From assembly GCF_013177455.1 (NCBI RefSeq), contig NZ_CP053660.1, forward strand, positions 930,001-994,000: a stretch of 64,000 bases of DNA. Reading direction: 5' to 3'. The number at the start of each line of letters is the position of its first letter. Position 1 is the first letter of the stretch. A program made the translations under genes and the position numbers. Under the pieces are notes generated by a model. It did no database searches, had not been told where the DNA came from, and was given only the letters and a program-made list of their open reading frames with translations. The DNA is from Nocardioides marmotae (lineage in GTDB: Bacteria; Actinomycetota; Actinomycetes; Propionibacteriales; Nocardioidaceae). Below, piece by piece: positions 1 to 9,542 of this stretch.

Positions 1-61
1 TTCCGATCGCGAACCGGGTGGTGTCTACACAGGTGTCAACCCTCGACGAGCAGGAGTCGCC

Positions 62-439
62 ATGACCGAGCAGCAGACCCCCGCGGTGGACACCGCCCTG
101 GCTTACCACCGCGCGTGGACCGCCGGTGACCTCGACGCAGCGCTGGCGCAGGTCGCCGACGACGTCGTCTGTCACGCACCTCCCGGAACGCTGACCGGTA
201 CCGACGCCTTGCGTGGCTTCATGGGTCCGTTCGCCGGCTCGCTGACGAGCTCGACACTCCTTGCGGCCTTCGGCGACGAGGACCAGGTGCTCATCATGTA
301 CGACACGGCGAACCCGGCAGTGCCGAGCGCTCCAGGTGCCGAGCTCTACCGCGTCCACGACGGTCGGATCGCCGAGATCCGCATCGTCTTCGACCGCCTG
401 CCCTTCGCGCTGGCACGCGGCGACGTCGTCCAGGCCTGA
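62..439 (+). CDS. SnoaL-like / NTF2-fold protein
   Basis: A 125-residue protein with the typical size and pattern of a one-domain SnoaL/NTF2-like fold. It has an N-terminal helix (ALAYHRAWTAGDLDAALAQV), then a strand with VVCHAPPGTLTG, and a C-terminal sheet ending IAEIRIVFDRLPF. The family includes polyketide cyclases, ketosteroid isomerases and many small-molecule binding proteins, so no reaction can be assigned. The ATG is preceded by CAGGAG at 50-55, which fixes the start. The amidase gene downstream is convergent, so this gene is probably transcribed alone or with genes left of the window. Confidence 0.75.
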   Translation: MTEQQTPAVDTALAYHRAWTAGDLDAALAQVADDVVCHAPPGTLTGTDALRGFMGPFAGSLTSSTLLAAFGDEDQVLIMYDTANPAVPSAPGAELYRVHDGRIAEIRIVFDRLPFALARGDVVQA

Positions 440-495
440 CGGGGGGCGTCAGCGGACGGCACACGCAGGACACGGACCGGGAACCGCTTGTCCAG

Positions 496-1992
496 CTAGT
501 CGGCCATCGCCCGGCGGTCCCACCAGGGGAGGGCCCGCTCGAGCTGGGCGGCGAGCCGCAGGAGCAGCGCGTCGCTGCCGAGCCGGCCGACCAGCTGGGC
601 GCCGATCGGCAGCCCGGCGGCGGTCCAGTGCAGCGGCACGCTCATCGCCGGACGGCCGGTGAGGTTGGCCAGCTGGGTGTAGGGCACCCAGCCGAGGTTC
701 TTGTCGATCATCTGATGGACGACCGGGGTGAAGCGCAGCACCCCGCCGGCCCGGGCGGTCAGCAGCGCCCGCTGCGCGAGCGCCACCGGCGCCGGCAGGT
801 CGAAGGCGCCGATCCGCGGGGGTGGGGTGGCCGTGGTGGGGGTCAGCAGCAGGTCGTGCTCGGCGTGGAAGGCCGCCAGGCGGCGTACGTGCTCGTGGCG
901 GCCCTCGGCGGCCCGCACGAACTGCGTCGCGCTGGTCGCGCGGCCGAGCGCGGCCATCACCCGGGTGTCGGGCTCGAAGGCGTCCTCGCCGGCACCGGTG
1001 AGCCGGCGGGCCTCCTCGACCGCGACGGCGCAGTGCGCGAACCAGGTGGTGAGGAAGTCCTGGGCGAGCCGGGCGTCGTCGACGGGGGTGGCGACCTCGA
1101 CGACGTCGTGGCCGAGGTCGCTGAGCAGGTCCGCGGCGCGGCGTACGGCGGCCCGGGCCTCGGGGTGCGGGTCGGGGTTGATCGAGCTCTGCCAGGTCAT
1201 CCCGATCCGCAGGCGGCCGGGGTCCCGGTCGAGCCCGGCGGCGAACCCGCCGGCGGGCAGCCCGCCGGGGAGGTACGGCGAGACGTCGGTCGGCCCGGCC
1301 AGGACGTCGAGCATCGCGGCGGTGTCGCGCACGCTGCGGGAGACCACGCCGTCGACGCCGGTGCCGCCGAGCGGCTCGCCGCGGACCGGCCCCGACGGCA
1401 GCAGGCCTCGGCTGGCCTTGAGCCCGAAGAGCCCGCACGCGGAGGCGGGGATCCGGATCGACCCGCCGCCGTCGCTGGCCGCCGCGCACGGCACGATCCC
1501 GGCGGCCACGGCCGCCGCGCTGCCGCCGGAGGAGCCGCCCGGGGTGTGGTCGGTGTCCCAGGGGTTGCGGGTCGCGCCGAACGCGTGCGGCTCGGTGATG
1601 CCCTTGGCGCCGAACTCGGGGCTGTTGGTCTTCCCGAAGACGACCAGGCCCGCGTCGACCCAGCGCTGCACGACCGTCGCGGTCTCCGCGGCCGGGTGGT
1701 CCCGCAGCGCCGCGCTGCCCCCGCTCGTGGGCAGGCCGGCGAGGTCCTGGTGCAGGTCCTTGAGCAGGAACGGCACCCCGGCGAACGGCCGGCCGCCGTC
1801 CGGCTCCGGCCCGCTCGGGGCCGGCGGGTCGACGTCGCGGACGATGGCGTTGATCCGCGGGTTGACCTCGGCCGCGCGGGAGCGGGCCGCCTCGAGCAGC
1901 TCCTCTGCGGTGACGTCGCCGGCGCGCACCAGCGCGGCCAGGCCCAGGGCGTCGTGGTCGCGGTAGTCCAGCACGGCGCGAACAGTAGCCAC
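496..1992 (-). CDS. amidase signature family protein
   Basis: Amidase-signature hydrolase of about 498 residues, which would hydrolyse a carboxamide to acid and ammonia. The Ser-cisSer-Lys machinery is visible: the Lys in FLLKDLHQDLAG, the Gly/Ser-rich GGSSGGSAAAVAAGIVP and the following DGGGSIRIPASACGLFGLK. The C-terminal LTGRPAMSVPLHWTAAGLPIG is also typical. Closest types are the 6-aminohexanoate-cyclic-dimer hydrolase / Glu-tRNA amidotransferase A-like amidases. No GatB or GatC neighbours are present, so a small-molecule amidase is more likely. The GTG at 1992 was chosen because the open frame above it runs into the divergent eno promoter and reads as low-complexity; GTG at 1974 is an alternative. 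Confidence 0.85.
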   Translation of the reverse strand: MATVRAVLDYRDHDALGLAALVRAGDVTAEELLEAARSRAAEVNPRINAIVRDVDPPAPSGPEPDGGRPFAGVPFLLKDLHQDLAGLPTSGGSAALRDHPAAETATVVQRWVDAGLVVFGKTNSPEFGAKGITEPHAFGATRNPWDTDHTPGGSSGGSAAAVAAGIVPCAAASDGGGSIRIPASACGLFGLKASRGLLPSGPVRGEPLGGTGVDGVVSRSVRDTAAMLDVLAGPTDVSPYLPGGLPAGGFAAGLDRDPGRLRIGMTWQSSINPDPHPEARAAVRRAADLLSDLGHDVVEVATPVDDARLAQDFLTTWFAHCAVAVEEARRLTGAGEDAFEPDTRVMAALGRATSATQFVRAAEGRHEHVRRLAAFHAEHDLLLTPTTATPPPRIGAFDLPAPVALAQRALLTARAGGVLRFTPVVHQMIDKNLGWVPYTQLANLTGRPAMSVPLHWTAAGLPIGAQLVGRLGSDALLLRLAAQLERALPWWDRRAMAD

Positions 1993-2030
1993 GCCCCGGC
2001 CGCCCGGACGGGGTGGTCCGGTCCATCCCC

Positions 2031-3353
<1,323 letters not shown>

Positions 3354-3374
3354 TCGTCAGGCAGGCTTGGCCCC

Positions 3375-3950
3375 ATGGCCGACGACCGACGCGACTCCCG
3401 GGGAGCACGGCGACCCCGGGGGCGCACCGGTCCCGGCCGGGCCACGTCCGGCGGGCCGGGCGGTGCGCCACGCGGCGTACGCCCCGGGTCGTCGGAGAGG
3501 CCCGCACCGCGCCGCCCCCGGCTCACCGGCCGGGCGGCGGTGCTCGTGCTCGTGCTGGCGGTCCTGGCCGTCTCCTACGCCTCCTCGATGCGCGCCTTCC
3601 TGCACCAGCGCTCGGAGATCGCCGAGCTGAAGGCGCAGATCGCCGAACGCCGGGCGGCCATCGACGACCTGGAGCGGGAGAAGAAGCGCTGGCAGGACCC
3701 GGCGTTCGTGCAGTCGCGGGCGCGCGACATCGGGTACGTCATGCGCGGCGAGACACCGTTCGTCGTGCTCCAGGACGGCGAGCCGCTCACCACCGGGGCA
3801 ACGCTGAGCGACCCCGACGACCTGCCCGAGCAGGCGCCCACTGCCTGGTGGGTCGACGCCTGGGACTCGGTGCGGCTGGCCGGGCACCCGCCCAAGGACG
3901 AGCCGCCGCCGGCGACGACCATCGATGGAACCACCGAGGAGACCGAGTGA
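3375..3950 (+). CDS. FtsB/DivIC-like septum formation protein
   Basis: A 191-residue single-pass membrane protein of the septum formation initiator family, expected at the division site bridging FtsQ/FtsL-type partners. Residues 1-53 are a basic, Pro/Gly-rich cytoplasmic tail. One membrane segment follows (AAVLVLVLAVLAVSYASS), then a coiled coil (SEIAELKAQIAERRAAIDDLEREKKRW). After that comes the conserved DPAFVQSRARDIGYVMRGETPFVVL. The acidic, Pro-rich C-terminus is probably disordered. It overlaps the next gene by 4 bases (GTGA), implying translational coupling. Its place after eno is the usual one in actinobacteria (Rv1024-like). Confidence 0.9.
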   Translation: MADDRRDSRGARRPRGRTGPGRATSGGPGGAPRGVRPGSSERPAPRRPRLTGRAAVLVLVLAVLAVSYASSMRAFLHQRSEIAELKAQIAERRAAIDDLEREKKRWQDPAFVQSRARDIGYVMRGETPFVVLQDGEPLTTGATLSDPDDLPEQAPTAWWVDAWDSVRLAGHPPKDEPPPATTIDGTTEETE

Positions 3951-4456
3951 TCGACCCCCGCGACGAGGCGGCCATCGCCTCGCAGCTGGGACGTGAGCCG
4001 CGCGGCATCCACGCGGTCGGGCACCGCTGCCCCTGCGGCAACCCCGACGTCGTGACCACCGAGCCGCGGCTGCCGAACGGGACCCCGTTCCCGACGACGT
4101 TCTACCTGACCTGTCCCCGCGCGGCCTCCCGCATCGGCACGCTCGAGGGGTCCGGACTGATGAAGCAGATGCAGGAGCGGCTGGCTGCCGACCCCGAGCT
4201 GGCCCAGCAGTACGCCGCGGCGCACGAGCGCTACCTCGAGGCGCGCGAGGAGATCGGCCGGGAGGCCGGGCTCGACGTGCCCGAGATCGCCGGCATCTCC
4301 GCCGGCGGGATGCCCGACCGGGTCAAGTGCCTGCACGTCCTCGCCGGGCAGGCGCTCGCGCAGGGCCGGGGCGTCAACCCGCTCGGCGACGAGGTGCTCG
4401 ACGAGCTCGGCGAGTGGTGGTCGGCCGGTCCGTGCGTGGAGGTCGACACGCCGTGA
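3947..4456 (+). CDS. DUF501 family protein
   Basis: A 169-residue protein matching the conserved actinobacterial DUF501 family, of unknown function. Characteristic stretches are VGHRCPCGNPDVV with two Cys, PTTFYLTCPRAASRIGTLE, AHERYLEAREEI, and GGMPDRVKCLHVLAGQALAQG. The paired Cys and the VKCLHVL segment suggest a metal- or thiol-dependent site, but this is inference. GTG at 3947 overlaps the FtsB stop and is the only start compatible with the conserved N-terminus. Its own stop overlaps ppx by 4 bases, so the three genes form a tightly coupled operon. Confidence 0.92.
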   Translation: MIDPRDEAAIASQLGREPRGIHAVGHRCPCGNPDVVTTEPRLPNGTPFPTTFYLTCPRAASRIGTLEGSGLMKQMQERLAADPELAQQYAAAHERYLEAREEIGREAGLDVPEIAGISAGGMPDRVKCLHVLAGQALAQGRGVNPLGDEVLDELGEWWSAGPCVEVDTP

Positions 4457-5361
4457 TCGCGGCGATCGACTGCGGCACGAACTCGATCCGGCTGCTGGTC
4501 TGCGAGACCCCGGCCGAGCCGGTCGTGCGCGAGATGCGCGTCGTACGGCTGGGGGAGGGCATCGACGCCACCGGGCAGATGTCCGAGGCGGCACTCGCGC
4601 GGACCTTCGCCGCGCTCGACGACTACGCCGCGACCATCCGCGAGCACGGCGCGGCGCGCGTGCGGTTGTGCGCCACCTCGGCCACGCGGGACGCGGCGAA
4701 CGCCGAGGTCTTCGCCGCGGGCGTGCGCGCGCGGCTCGGGATCGACCCCGACGTGGTGACCGGGGCCGAGGAGGCGGCGCTCTCCTTCGCCGGCGCGGTC
4801 CGCGGGCTCCGGTCGGAGCCGGCGTGGCCGGTGCTCGTCGTGGACCTCGGCGGCGGCTCGACCGAGCTCGTCCTCGGCGGCCCCGACGGCGTCACGGCCG
4901 GGCACTCCATGGATGTCGGCTCGGTGCGGCTGCACGAGCGGCACGCGTTCTCCGACCCGCCGACCGCCGCCGAGATCGAGGCGTGCGTGCGAGACATCGA
5001 CGCCCACCTCGACGCCTGCCCGGTCGACCCGGCGCGGGCCGCGACGGTCGTCGGCGTCGCCGGGACGATCACCACCGTCGCCGCCGCTGCGCTCGGCCTC
5101 ACGGCGTACGACGCCGACGCGCTCGACCAGCAGGTGCTGGCGGTCGACGACGTCCACGCCGCGATCGACCGGCTGCTCGCGATGAGCGTCGAGGAGCGCC
5201 GCGCGCTGCCGTTCATGCACCCCGGCCGCGCCGACGTGATCGGCGCCGGCGCGCTCGTGCTGCGCCAGGTGCTGCGCCGCTCCGGCGTCGACCGGCTGGT
5301 GGTCTCCGAGGCCGACATCCTCGACGGCATCGCCTGGTCGCTGCTCGACCGTCCGGCCTGA
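4453..5361 (+). CDS. ppx: Ppx/GppA family exopolyphosphatase
   Basis: ASKHA-fold phosphatase of 302 residues, expected to act on polyphosphate ends and/or (p)ppGpp. The phosphate-1 loop AAIDCGTNSIRLLV is at the N-terminus. ATSATRDAANAEVF, the catalytic region GAEEAALSFAGAV, VVDLGGGSTELVLG (phosphate-2) and GVAGTITTVAAAAL follow, and the C-terminal motif is HPGRADVIGAGALVLRQVL. It is the short, single-module form common in actinobacteria. The GTG start overlaps the DUF501 stop, as in the M. tuberculosis Rv1025-Rv1026 arrangement. Which of the two substrates it uses cannot be told from sequence. Confidence 0.92.
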   Translation: MIAAIDCGTNSIRLLVCETPAEPVVREMRVVRLGEGIDATGQMSEAALARTFAALDDYAATIREHGAARVRLCATSATRDAANAEVFAAGVRARLGIDPDVVTGAEEAALSFAGAVRGLRSEPAWPVLVVDLGGGSTELVLGGPDGVTAGHSMDVGSVRLHERHAFSDPPTAAEIEACVRDIDAHLDACPVDPARAATVVGVAGTITTVAAAALGLTAYDADALDQQVLAVDDVHAAIDRLLAMSVEERRALPFMHPGRADVIGAGALVLRQVLRRSGVDRLVVSEADILDGIAWSLLDRPA

Positions 5362-5423
5362 CCGGCTGCTCCCGGTCGTCCTCGACGCTCCCGGCCCGCT
5401 CCCGGCCCGCTCCCGCACGCCGA

Positions 5424-5445
5424 CGCGCCCCGTTTGCGGGGCGCG
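5424..5445 (+). terminator. stem-loop after ppx
   Basis: A 9-bp GC stem (CGCGCCCCG / CGGGGCGCG) closes a TTTG loop. It sits 63 bases after the ppx stop and 53 bases before the YtxH-like start. There is no T-tract, which is common for actinobacterial terminators. It could also be an attenuator for the small downstream gene. Confidence 0.5.
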
Positions 5446-5497
5446 CGACGCGGCAACCGGAGGGACTCCGCACGACACACCGACCAAGGAGCAACCC

Positions 5498-5752
5498 GTG
5501 AAGAAGCTCATCCTGCTGGCCGGCATCGGCATCGGCTACGTCCTCGGCTCCAAGGCCGGCCGGGAGCGCTACGAGCAGATCCGGGCCGGCGCCAGCAAGG
5601 TCGCCGAGAGCCCGACCGTCCAGACCGCGGCCGCCAAGGCCACCGAGCAGGCCGCCGCCGCGGCCGAGGTCGCCAAGGAGAAGGTGACCGAGGCGGCCTC
5701 CACCGTCGCCGACAAGGCCCGCCGCGAGGCCTCGATCCAGCCCGCGCCCTGA
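5498..5752 (+). CDS. YtxH-like small membrane-anchored protein
   Basis: An 84-residue protein starting [28 protein letters not shown], which is the short hydrophobic anchor plus GSKAGRERY typical of YtxH-domain proteins. An Ala/Glu/Lys-rich amphipathic helix follows ([20 protein letters not shown]). Family members are membrane-tethered and often stress-related, but the role is not established. AAGGAGCAAC directly upstream provides a ribosome-binding site. The codon usage is typical of the window. The next gene begins within about 50 bases. Confidence 0.8.
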   Translation: MKKLILLAGIGIGYVLGSKAGRERYEQIRAGASKVAESPTVQTAAAKATEQAAAAAEVAKEKVTEAASTVADKARREASIQPAP

Positions 5753-5796
5753 GCCTGCTGCCGCACCCGGCCACGGGGCAGCCCTTCGCCTCGCCG

Positions 5797-6600
5797 GTGC
5801 CGCCCGGCACCGGCTGGCCGGGCGACCCGGCGGCGCCGGACACCCCGGTCGCCACCACGGCCGCGGCCGTACGCCGTCTGGCCCACGACGCCGGCCTCCA
5901 CACGCTGGAGGCCGGCGTCAGCGTGTGCCGGGCCTGCCCGCGGCTGGTCCGGTGGCGCGAGGACGTGGCGCACGCCAAGCGGGCCTCGTTCGCGGGCGAG
6001 CCGTACTGGGGGCGGCCGATCCCGGGCTTCGGCGCCGAGCATCCCGCGATCCTCGTGGTCGGTCTCGCGCCGGCCGCCAACGGTGCGAACCGCACCGGGC
6101 GGATCTTCACCGGGGACCGCTCCGGAGACTGGCTGTTCGCGAGCCTGCACCGGGTCGGCCTGGCCAACCAGGCGACCAGCGTGCACGCCGCGGACGGCCT
6201 CGAGCTGCCGGAGACCCGGCTGGTCGCGGCCGTCCGGTGCGCGCCGCCGCTGAACAAGCCGACGCCGCAGGAGCGCGACACGTGTGCGCCGTGGCTGGAC
6301 CGCGAGGTCGCGCTCGTCGCCGACACCGTCCGCGTCGTGGTCGCGCTCGGCTCGTTCGGCTGGGACGCGGCGCTGCGGACCTACCGCCGCGCGGGCTACG
6401 GCGTACCCGTCCCCAAGCCGCGGTTCGGCCACGGCGCGGAGGCGTTCCTCGCCGCTCCCGGGGGCGCGGCAGGGGACGGTGTCACCCTGCTCGGCTGCTA
6501 CCACCCCAGCCAGCAGAACACCTTCACCGGGCGGCTCACCGAGACGATGCTGGACGAGGTGCTCGGTCGCGCGGCGGCCCTTGCGAGAATGCCCCGGTGA
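5797..6600 (+). CDS. family 5 (UDGb-type) uracil-DNA glycosylase
   Basis: Removes uracil and related deaminated bases from DNA. Motif [20 protein letters not shown] and motif [14 protein letters not shown] match the type 5 (UDGb) subfamily rather than type 4. Cys residues in [14 protein letters not shown] and [17 protein letters not shown] are the expected 4Fe-4S ligands. The start is uncertain. GTG 5797 is the first ordinary start codon, but the family-like [16 protein letters not shown] begins upstream, where only CTG codons (5749, 5755, 5758) are available next to the previous stop. The gene ends in a 3-base overlap with the ACT gene. Confidence 0.88.
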   Translation: MPPGTGWPGDPAAPDTPVATTAAAVRRLAHDAGLHTLEAGVSVCRACPRLVRWREDVAHAKRASFAGEPYWGRPIPGFGAEHPAILVVGLAPAANGANRTGRIFTGDRSGDWLFASLHRVGLANQATSVHAADGLELPETRLVAAVRCAPPLNKPTPQERDTCAPWLDREVALVADTVRVVVALGSFGWDAALRTYRRAGYGVPVPKPRFGHGAEAFLAAPGGAAGDGVTLLGCYHPSQQNTFTGRLTETMLDEVLGRAAALARMPR

Positions 6601-7127
6601 GCACCCCCGCACCCCTCCACGCCGTCACCGTCCTGGGCCACGACCGGCCAGGCATCATCGCCGAGACCACCGGTCGGCTCGCCGACCTCGGGCTGAACCT
6701 CGAGGACTCGACGATGACCCTGCTGCGGGGCCACTTCGCGATGATGCTGCTGTGTGCGGGTGATGCCGAGGCCACCGCCATCGAGGCCGCCCTGCAGCCG
6801 CTCACCGCGGACGGCACGCTGACCGTCACCGTGCGCGACGTGCCGCAGGAGGACGCCGCCGGCCCCGCCGGCACCTCCTGGGTGCTGACCGTCCACGGCG
6901 GCGACCGCCCCGGCATCGTCTCCTCCGTCGTGGCCCGCGTGGCCGCGGTCGGCGGGAACATCACCGACCTGACCACCCGCCTCGCCGGCGAGCTGTACCT
7001 GCTCGTCGCCGAGATCGACCTGCCCGCGGGCGCCGACGTGCCCGCGCTCGAGGCCGCCGTCACCGCGGCCGCCGCCGAGCTCGGCGTCGGCGCGACCCTG
7101 CGCGCCGTGGAGGCCGACGAGCTGTGA
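6597..7127 (+). CDS. two-ACT-domain protein (GcvR-like)
   Basis: A 176-residue protein made of two ACT domains: [29 protein letters not shown] in the first half and [28 protein letters not shown] in the second. This layout matches glycine cleavage repressor-like (GcvR) and formyl-hydrolase-type ACT regulators, which bind amino acids. No catalytic domain is attached. GTG at 6597 overlaps the glycosylase stop, and its own stop overlaps the deformylase start, so the three genes are coupled. The ligand is unknown. Confidence 0.85.
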   Translation: MSTPAPLHAVTVLGHDRPGIIAETTGRLADLGLNLEDSTMTLLRGHFAMMLLCAGDAEATAIEAALQPLTADGTLTVTVRDVPQEDAAGPAGTSWVLTVHGGDRPGIVSSVVARVAAVGGNITDLTTRLAGELYLLVAEIDLPAGADVPALEAAVTAAAAELGVGATLRAVEADEL

Positions 7128-7681
7128 GCGTCGACCCCACCGTCGCGGACTGGTCGGAGCAGGAGCTCGGCGTCGAGGGACGGGTGCTCGACGTCGTGCG
7201 CGCCCCGGACCCGGTGCTGTCCACCCGGGGCGCCGACGTCGACCCGACCGACCCCGCGACCGTCCAGCTCGCCGCCGACCTCGTCGCGACCATGCGCGTC
7301 AGCCCCGGCTGCGTCGGCCTGGCCGCCAACCAGGTCGGTGTCGCCGCACGCGTCTTCTGCGTCGACGTCTCCGAGCACCCCAAGACCCGCGACCACCACG
7401 GCACGTTCGTGCTGTGCAACGCCGAGGTCGTGGAGTCCAGCCGCAACGAGCGCGCCCGAGAGGGGTGCATGAGCGTCCCGGACCTCACCGGCGACGTGAA
7501 GCGCGCCTCGCGCCTGGTCGTCCGCGGGCAGCTGCCCGGGACCGGCAAGGAGGTCACCCTCAGCGCCAACGCGTTCGAGGCCCGCGCCCTCCAGCACGAG
7601 ATCGACCACACCGAGGGGTTCCTCTTCCTCGACCGGGTCGCCGGGGCGCACGCCATCCATCCACGCAAGACTTACCTCTAG
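7124..7681 (+). CDS. def: peptide deformylase
   Basis: Removes the N-formyl group from new polypeptides. All three family motifs are visible: GCVGLAANQVG (GxGLAAxQ), REGCMSVPDL (EGCxS, with the metal-binding Cys) and QHEIDHTEGFLF (HExxH). At 185 residues it has the normal length of the actinobacterial type. GTG at 7124 overlaps the ACT stop (GTGA). A tRNA gene follows 18 bases after its stop. Confidence 0.95.
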   Translation: MSVDPTVADWSEQELGVEGRVLDVVRAPDPVLSTRGADVDPTDPATVQLAADLVATMRVSPGCVGLAANQVGVAARVFCVDVSEHPKTRDHHGTFVLCNAEVVESSRNERAREGCMSVPDLTGDVKRASRLVVRGQLPGTGKEVTLSANAFEARALQHEIDHTEGFLFLDRVAGAHAIHPRKTYL

Positions 7682-7699
7682 CCACGTCCCGTGGCGTGG

Positions 7700-7773
7700 G
7701 CCCCCGTGTCCCAACCGGCAGAGGAAGCCGCCTTAAAAGCGGCGTGGTGCGGGTTCGAATCCCGCCGGGGGCA
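7700..7773 (+). tRNA. tRNA with anticodon UAA (decodes UUA, Leu by anticodon)
   Basis: A full cloverleaf can be drawn. The acceptor is GCCCCCG / CGGGGGC with discriminator A (7773), and T8 and G9 precede a D arm TCC...GGA. The anticodon stem GCCGC / GCGGC carries loop CTTAAAA (anticodon TAA at 7734-7736). The variable loop is only GTGGT, and the T arm is GCGGG-TTCGAAT-CCCGC. Position 74 is C and CCA is not fully encoded. Bacterial tRNA-Leu normally has a long variable arm (class II), so the 5-base loop is odd. By anticodon it should read the rare UUA codon. It follows def closely. Confidence 0.85.
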
Positions 7774-7801
7774 CCCCTCGCCCACACGCGATGGCGCCCG
7801 C

Positions 7802-7832
7802 TTGACCTCAGGTCGACCTGAAGGTCCACGCT
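7802..7832 (+). promoter_or_regulatory. MerR-family-type promoter with operator
   Basis: A -35 box TTGACC (7802-7807) runs into the near-palindrome ACCTCAGGTCGACCTGAAGGT (7805-7825, 21 bp; arms CCT-AGGT / ACCT-AGG). A -10-like CACGCT (7827-7832) follows at 19-base spacing. Long spacing with a dyad between the boxes is the hallmark of MerR/SoxR-type activation by DNA untwisting. The -10 lies 7 bases before the ATG at 7840, so the transcript would be leaderless. No MerR-type gene is found in this window. Confidence 0.65.
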
Positions 7833-7839
7833 GGGTGGC

Positions 7840-8517
7840 ATGAGCGAGCACCAGCACGGACAGGCCCACCAGCACGGCGACGACCACGACCGCGGGATCG
7901 ACCCGGCGATGTGGACCGCCGCCTTCTGGGACGAGCGGTACGCCGGCACCGACGCGGTCTGGTCGGGCCGGCCCAACCGGCGGCTGGTCGAGCAGGCCGC
8001 GGACCTCCCGCCCGGGCGGGCGGTCGACGTCGGGTGCGGCGAGGGCGCGGACGCGGTGTGGCTGGCCCAGCAGGGCTGGCAGGTCACCGGGGTCGACGTG
8101 TCCCGCGTGGCCCTCGAGCGCGCCGCGGCGCACGCCGCCGAGGCCGGGGTCGCGGTCGAGTGGCGCCGGGTCGACCTGATGGCGGGCGAGGAGCTCCCGG
8201 CGACGTACGACCTGGTCTCGGCGCACTTCCTGCACCCGCCGGCCGACCAGCTCGCCGACGTGCTGCGCCGGCTGGGCGCGGCGGTGGTCCCCGGCGGGAC
8301 GCTGCTCTTCGTCGGGCACCACCCGCGCGACCTCGCGGCGCGCGACCAGCACGCCTCCATGCTGCCGCTGATGCTGACCCCCGAGCAGGTCGTCGCGCAC
8401 CTGGACCCGCAGGTCTGGGACGTGCGGGTCGCCGAGACCCAGGCCCGCGAGCAGTTGGTGGAGGGCACGCCCACGACCGTGCACGACTCCGTCGTCCGGG
8501 CGGTCCGGAGCGCCTGA
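7840..8517 (+). CDS. class I SAM-dependent methyltransferase, His-rich N-terminus
   Basis: A 225-residue methyltransferase. AFWDERYAGTDAVWSGRPN is followed by the SAM motif I AVDVGCGEGADAVWLAQQG, the acidic VTGVDVSRVALERA and VPGGTLLFVGHH. This layout resembles TehB/thiopurine-type detoxifying methyltransferases. The first 25 residues are His/Asp-rich (SEHQHGQAHQHGDDHDRG), suggesting metal binding. The MerR-like promoter directly upstream fits a role in metal, metalloid or redox stress (inference). It resembles the methyltransferase at 53892-54536 over the whole N-terminal half. Confidence 0.85.
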   Translation: MSEHQHGQAHQHGDDHDRGIDPAMWTAAFWDERYAGTDAVWSGRPNRRLVEQAADLPPGRAVDVGCGEGADAVWLAQQGWQVTGVDVSRVALERAAAHAAEAGVAVEWRRVDLMAGEELPATYDLVSAHFLHPPADQLADVLRRLGAAVVPGGTLLFVGHHPRDLAARDQHASMLPLMLTPEQVVAHLDPQVWDVRVAETQAREQLVEGTPTTVHDSVVRAVRSA

Positions 8518-8588
8518 CCCGCGCGCGAGAAAGCCGCCCGATCGGGAACGCGCAGCGCCCACCGGGCGTTGTACCGGCACAGGCCCCA

Positions 8589-8594
8589 TAGGGT
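8589..8594 (+). promoter_or_regulatory. -10 box for the Bax-inhibitor-1 gene
   Basis: TAGGGT lies 35 bases before the ATG at 8630, leaving a short leader that contains AAGGAGAG (8619-8626). No strong -35 box is seen. Confidence 0.4.
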
Positions 8595-8629
8595 GGGCCC
8601 ACCAGTTCCACGGCCTCCAAGGAGAGACC

Positions 8630-9499
8630 ATGCAGAGCAACAACCCGGTGTTCCGTCGTTCCGAGGAGTTCAACCGCGGCGGCGCGAACGCCTACGGCAA
8701 CCAGACGTACGCCGGGAACGGAGCCGGCCACGCCGGCTACGGCACCGACCCGGCCCAGTGGGGGGTCGGCACCCCCGGTGCCCCCACCACCCCGCAGGTG
8801 ACCGGCGGGCCGATGACGATCGACTCGGTCGTCCAGAAGACCGCGATGACCCTCGGCACCGTCATCGTCGCGGCCTTCGCGACCTGGGTCCTGACCCCGG
8901 ACATCTCCGGTGTCGTGACCGCCGACGAGATCGCCCCGCTGACCGGCGCCGTGATGATCGGTGCCCTCGGCGCGTTCGTGCTGTCGATGGTCAACTCCTT
9001 CAAGCGCGTGATCAGCCCGGCCCTGGTGCTGGCGTTCGCGGTGCTCGAGGGTGTCGCGCTCGGCGGCCTGAGCAAGCTGTTCGACGCCCAGATCGGCAAC
9101 GGGATCGTCACCCAGGCGGTGATCGGCACCTTCGCGGCCTTCGCGGGCACGCTCGCGGCGTACAAGTTCTTCAACATCCAGGTCGGCCAGAAGTTCCGGA
9201 CGTTCGTCGTCGCGGCGGTCTTCGGCATGATCGCGCTGAGCCTGATGGAGATGGTCCTGGGCTTCTTCGGCTCCGCGATCGGCCTCTACGGCTTCGGCGC
9301 GATGGGCCTGCTGTTCTCGGTCGTCGGCCTGGTGCTCGGTGTGTTCATGCTGATCCTCGACTTCGACTTCGTCGAGCAGGGTGTGGCCAACCGGATCCCC
9401 GAGCGCGAGTCGTGGCGTGCGGCGTTCGCGATGACCGTCAGCCTGGTCTGGATCTACACCAACCTGCTGCGCATCCTGGCGATCTTCAACCAGGACTGA
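8630..9499 (+). CDS. Bax inhibitor-1 / YccA family membrane protein
   Basis: A 289-residue TMBIM-family protein. The N-terminus MQSNNPVFRRSEEFNRGG and a Gly/Tyr/Asn-rich cytoplasmic tail (to about residue 60) are typical of the actinobacterial branch. Seven hydrophobic segments follow, including VLALVLAFAVLEGVALGGL-like and FGAMGLLFSVVGLVLGVFML stretches, and the end DFDFVEQGVANRIPERESW carries the conserved acidic pair. Family members are pH-sensitive calcium-leak channels in some bacteria; the role here is unproven. A strong terminator follows 43 bases downstream. Confidence 0.9.
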   Translation: MQSNNPVFRRSEEFNRGGANAYGNQTYAGNGAGHAGYGTDPAQWGVGTPGAPTTPQVTGGPMTIDSVVQKTAMTLGTVIVAAFATWVLTPDISGVVTADEIAPLTGAVMIGALGAFVLSMVNSFKRVISPALVLAFAVLEGVALGGLSKLFDAQIGNGIVTQAVIGTFAAFAGTLAAYKFFNIQVGQKFRTFVVAAVFGMIALSLMEMVLGFFGSAIGLYGFGAMGLLFSVVGLVLGVFMLILDFDFVEQGVANRIPERESWRAAFAMTVSLVWIYTNLLRILAIFNQD

Positions 9500-9542
9500 C
9501 CCACCCGGTCTCCGACCCCCGCAACGGTCGGCGCGGTACCCC

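Noticed and set aside
7678..8673. Long minus-strand open frame across the tRNA and the methyltransferase
   Set aside because: It reads through the antisense of the tRNA (giving RRDSNPHHAAFKAASSAG) and the methyltransferase; GC-rich DNA keeps such frames open by chance.
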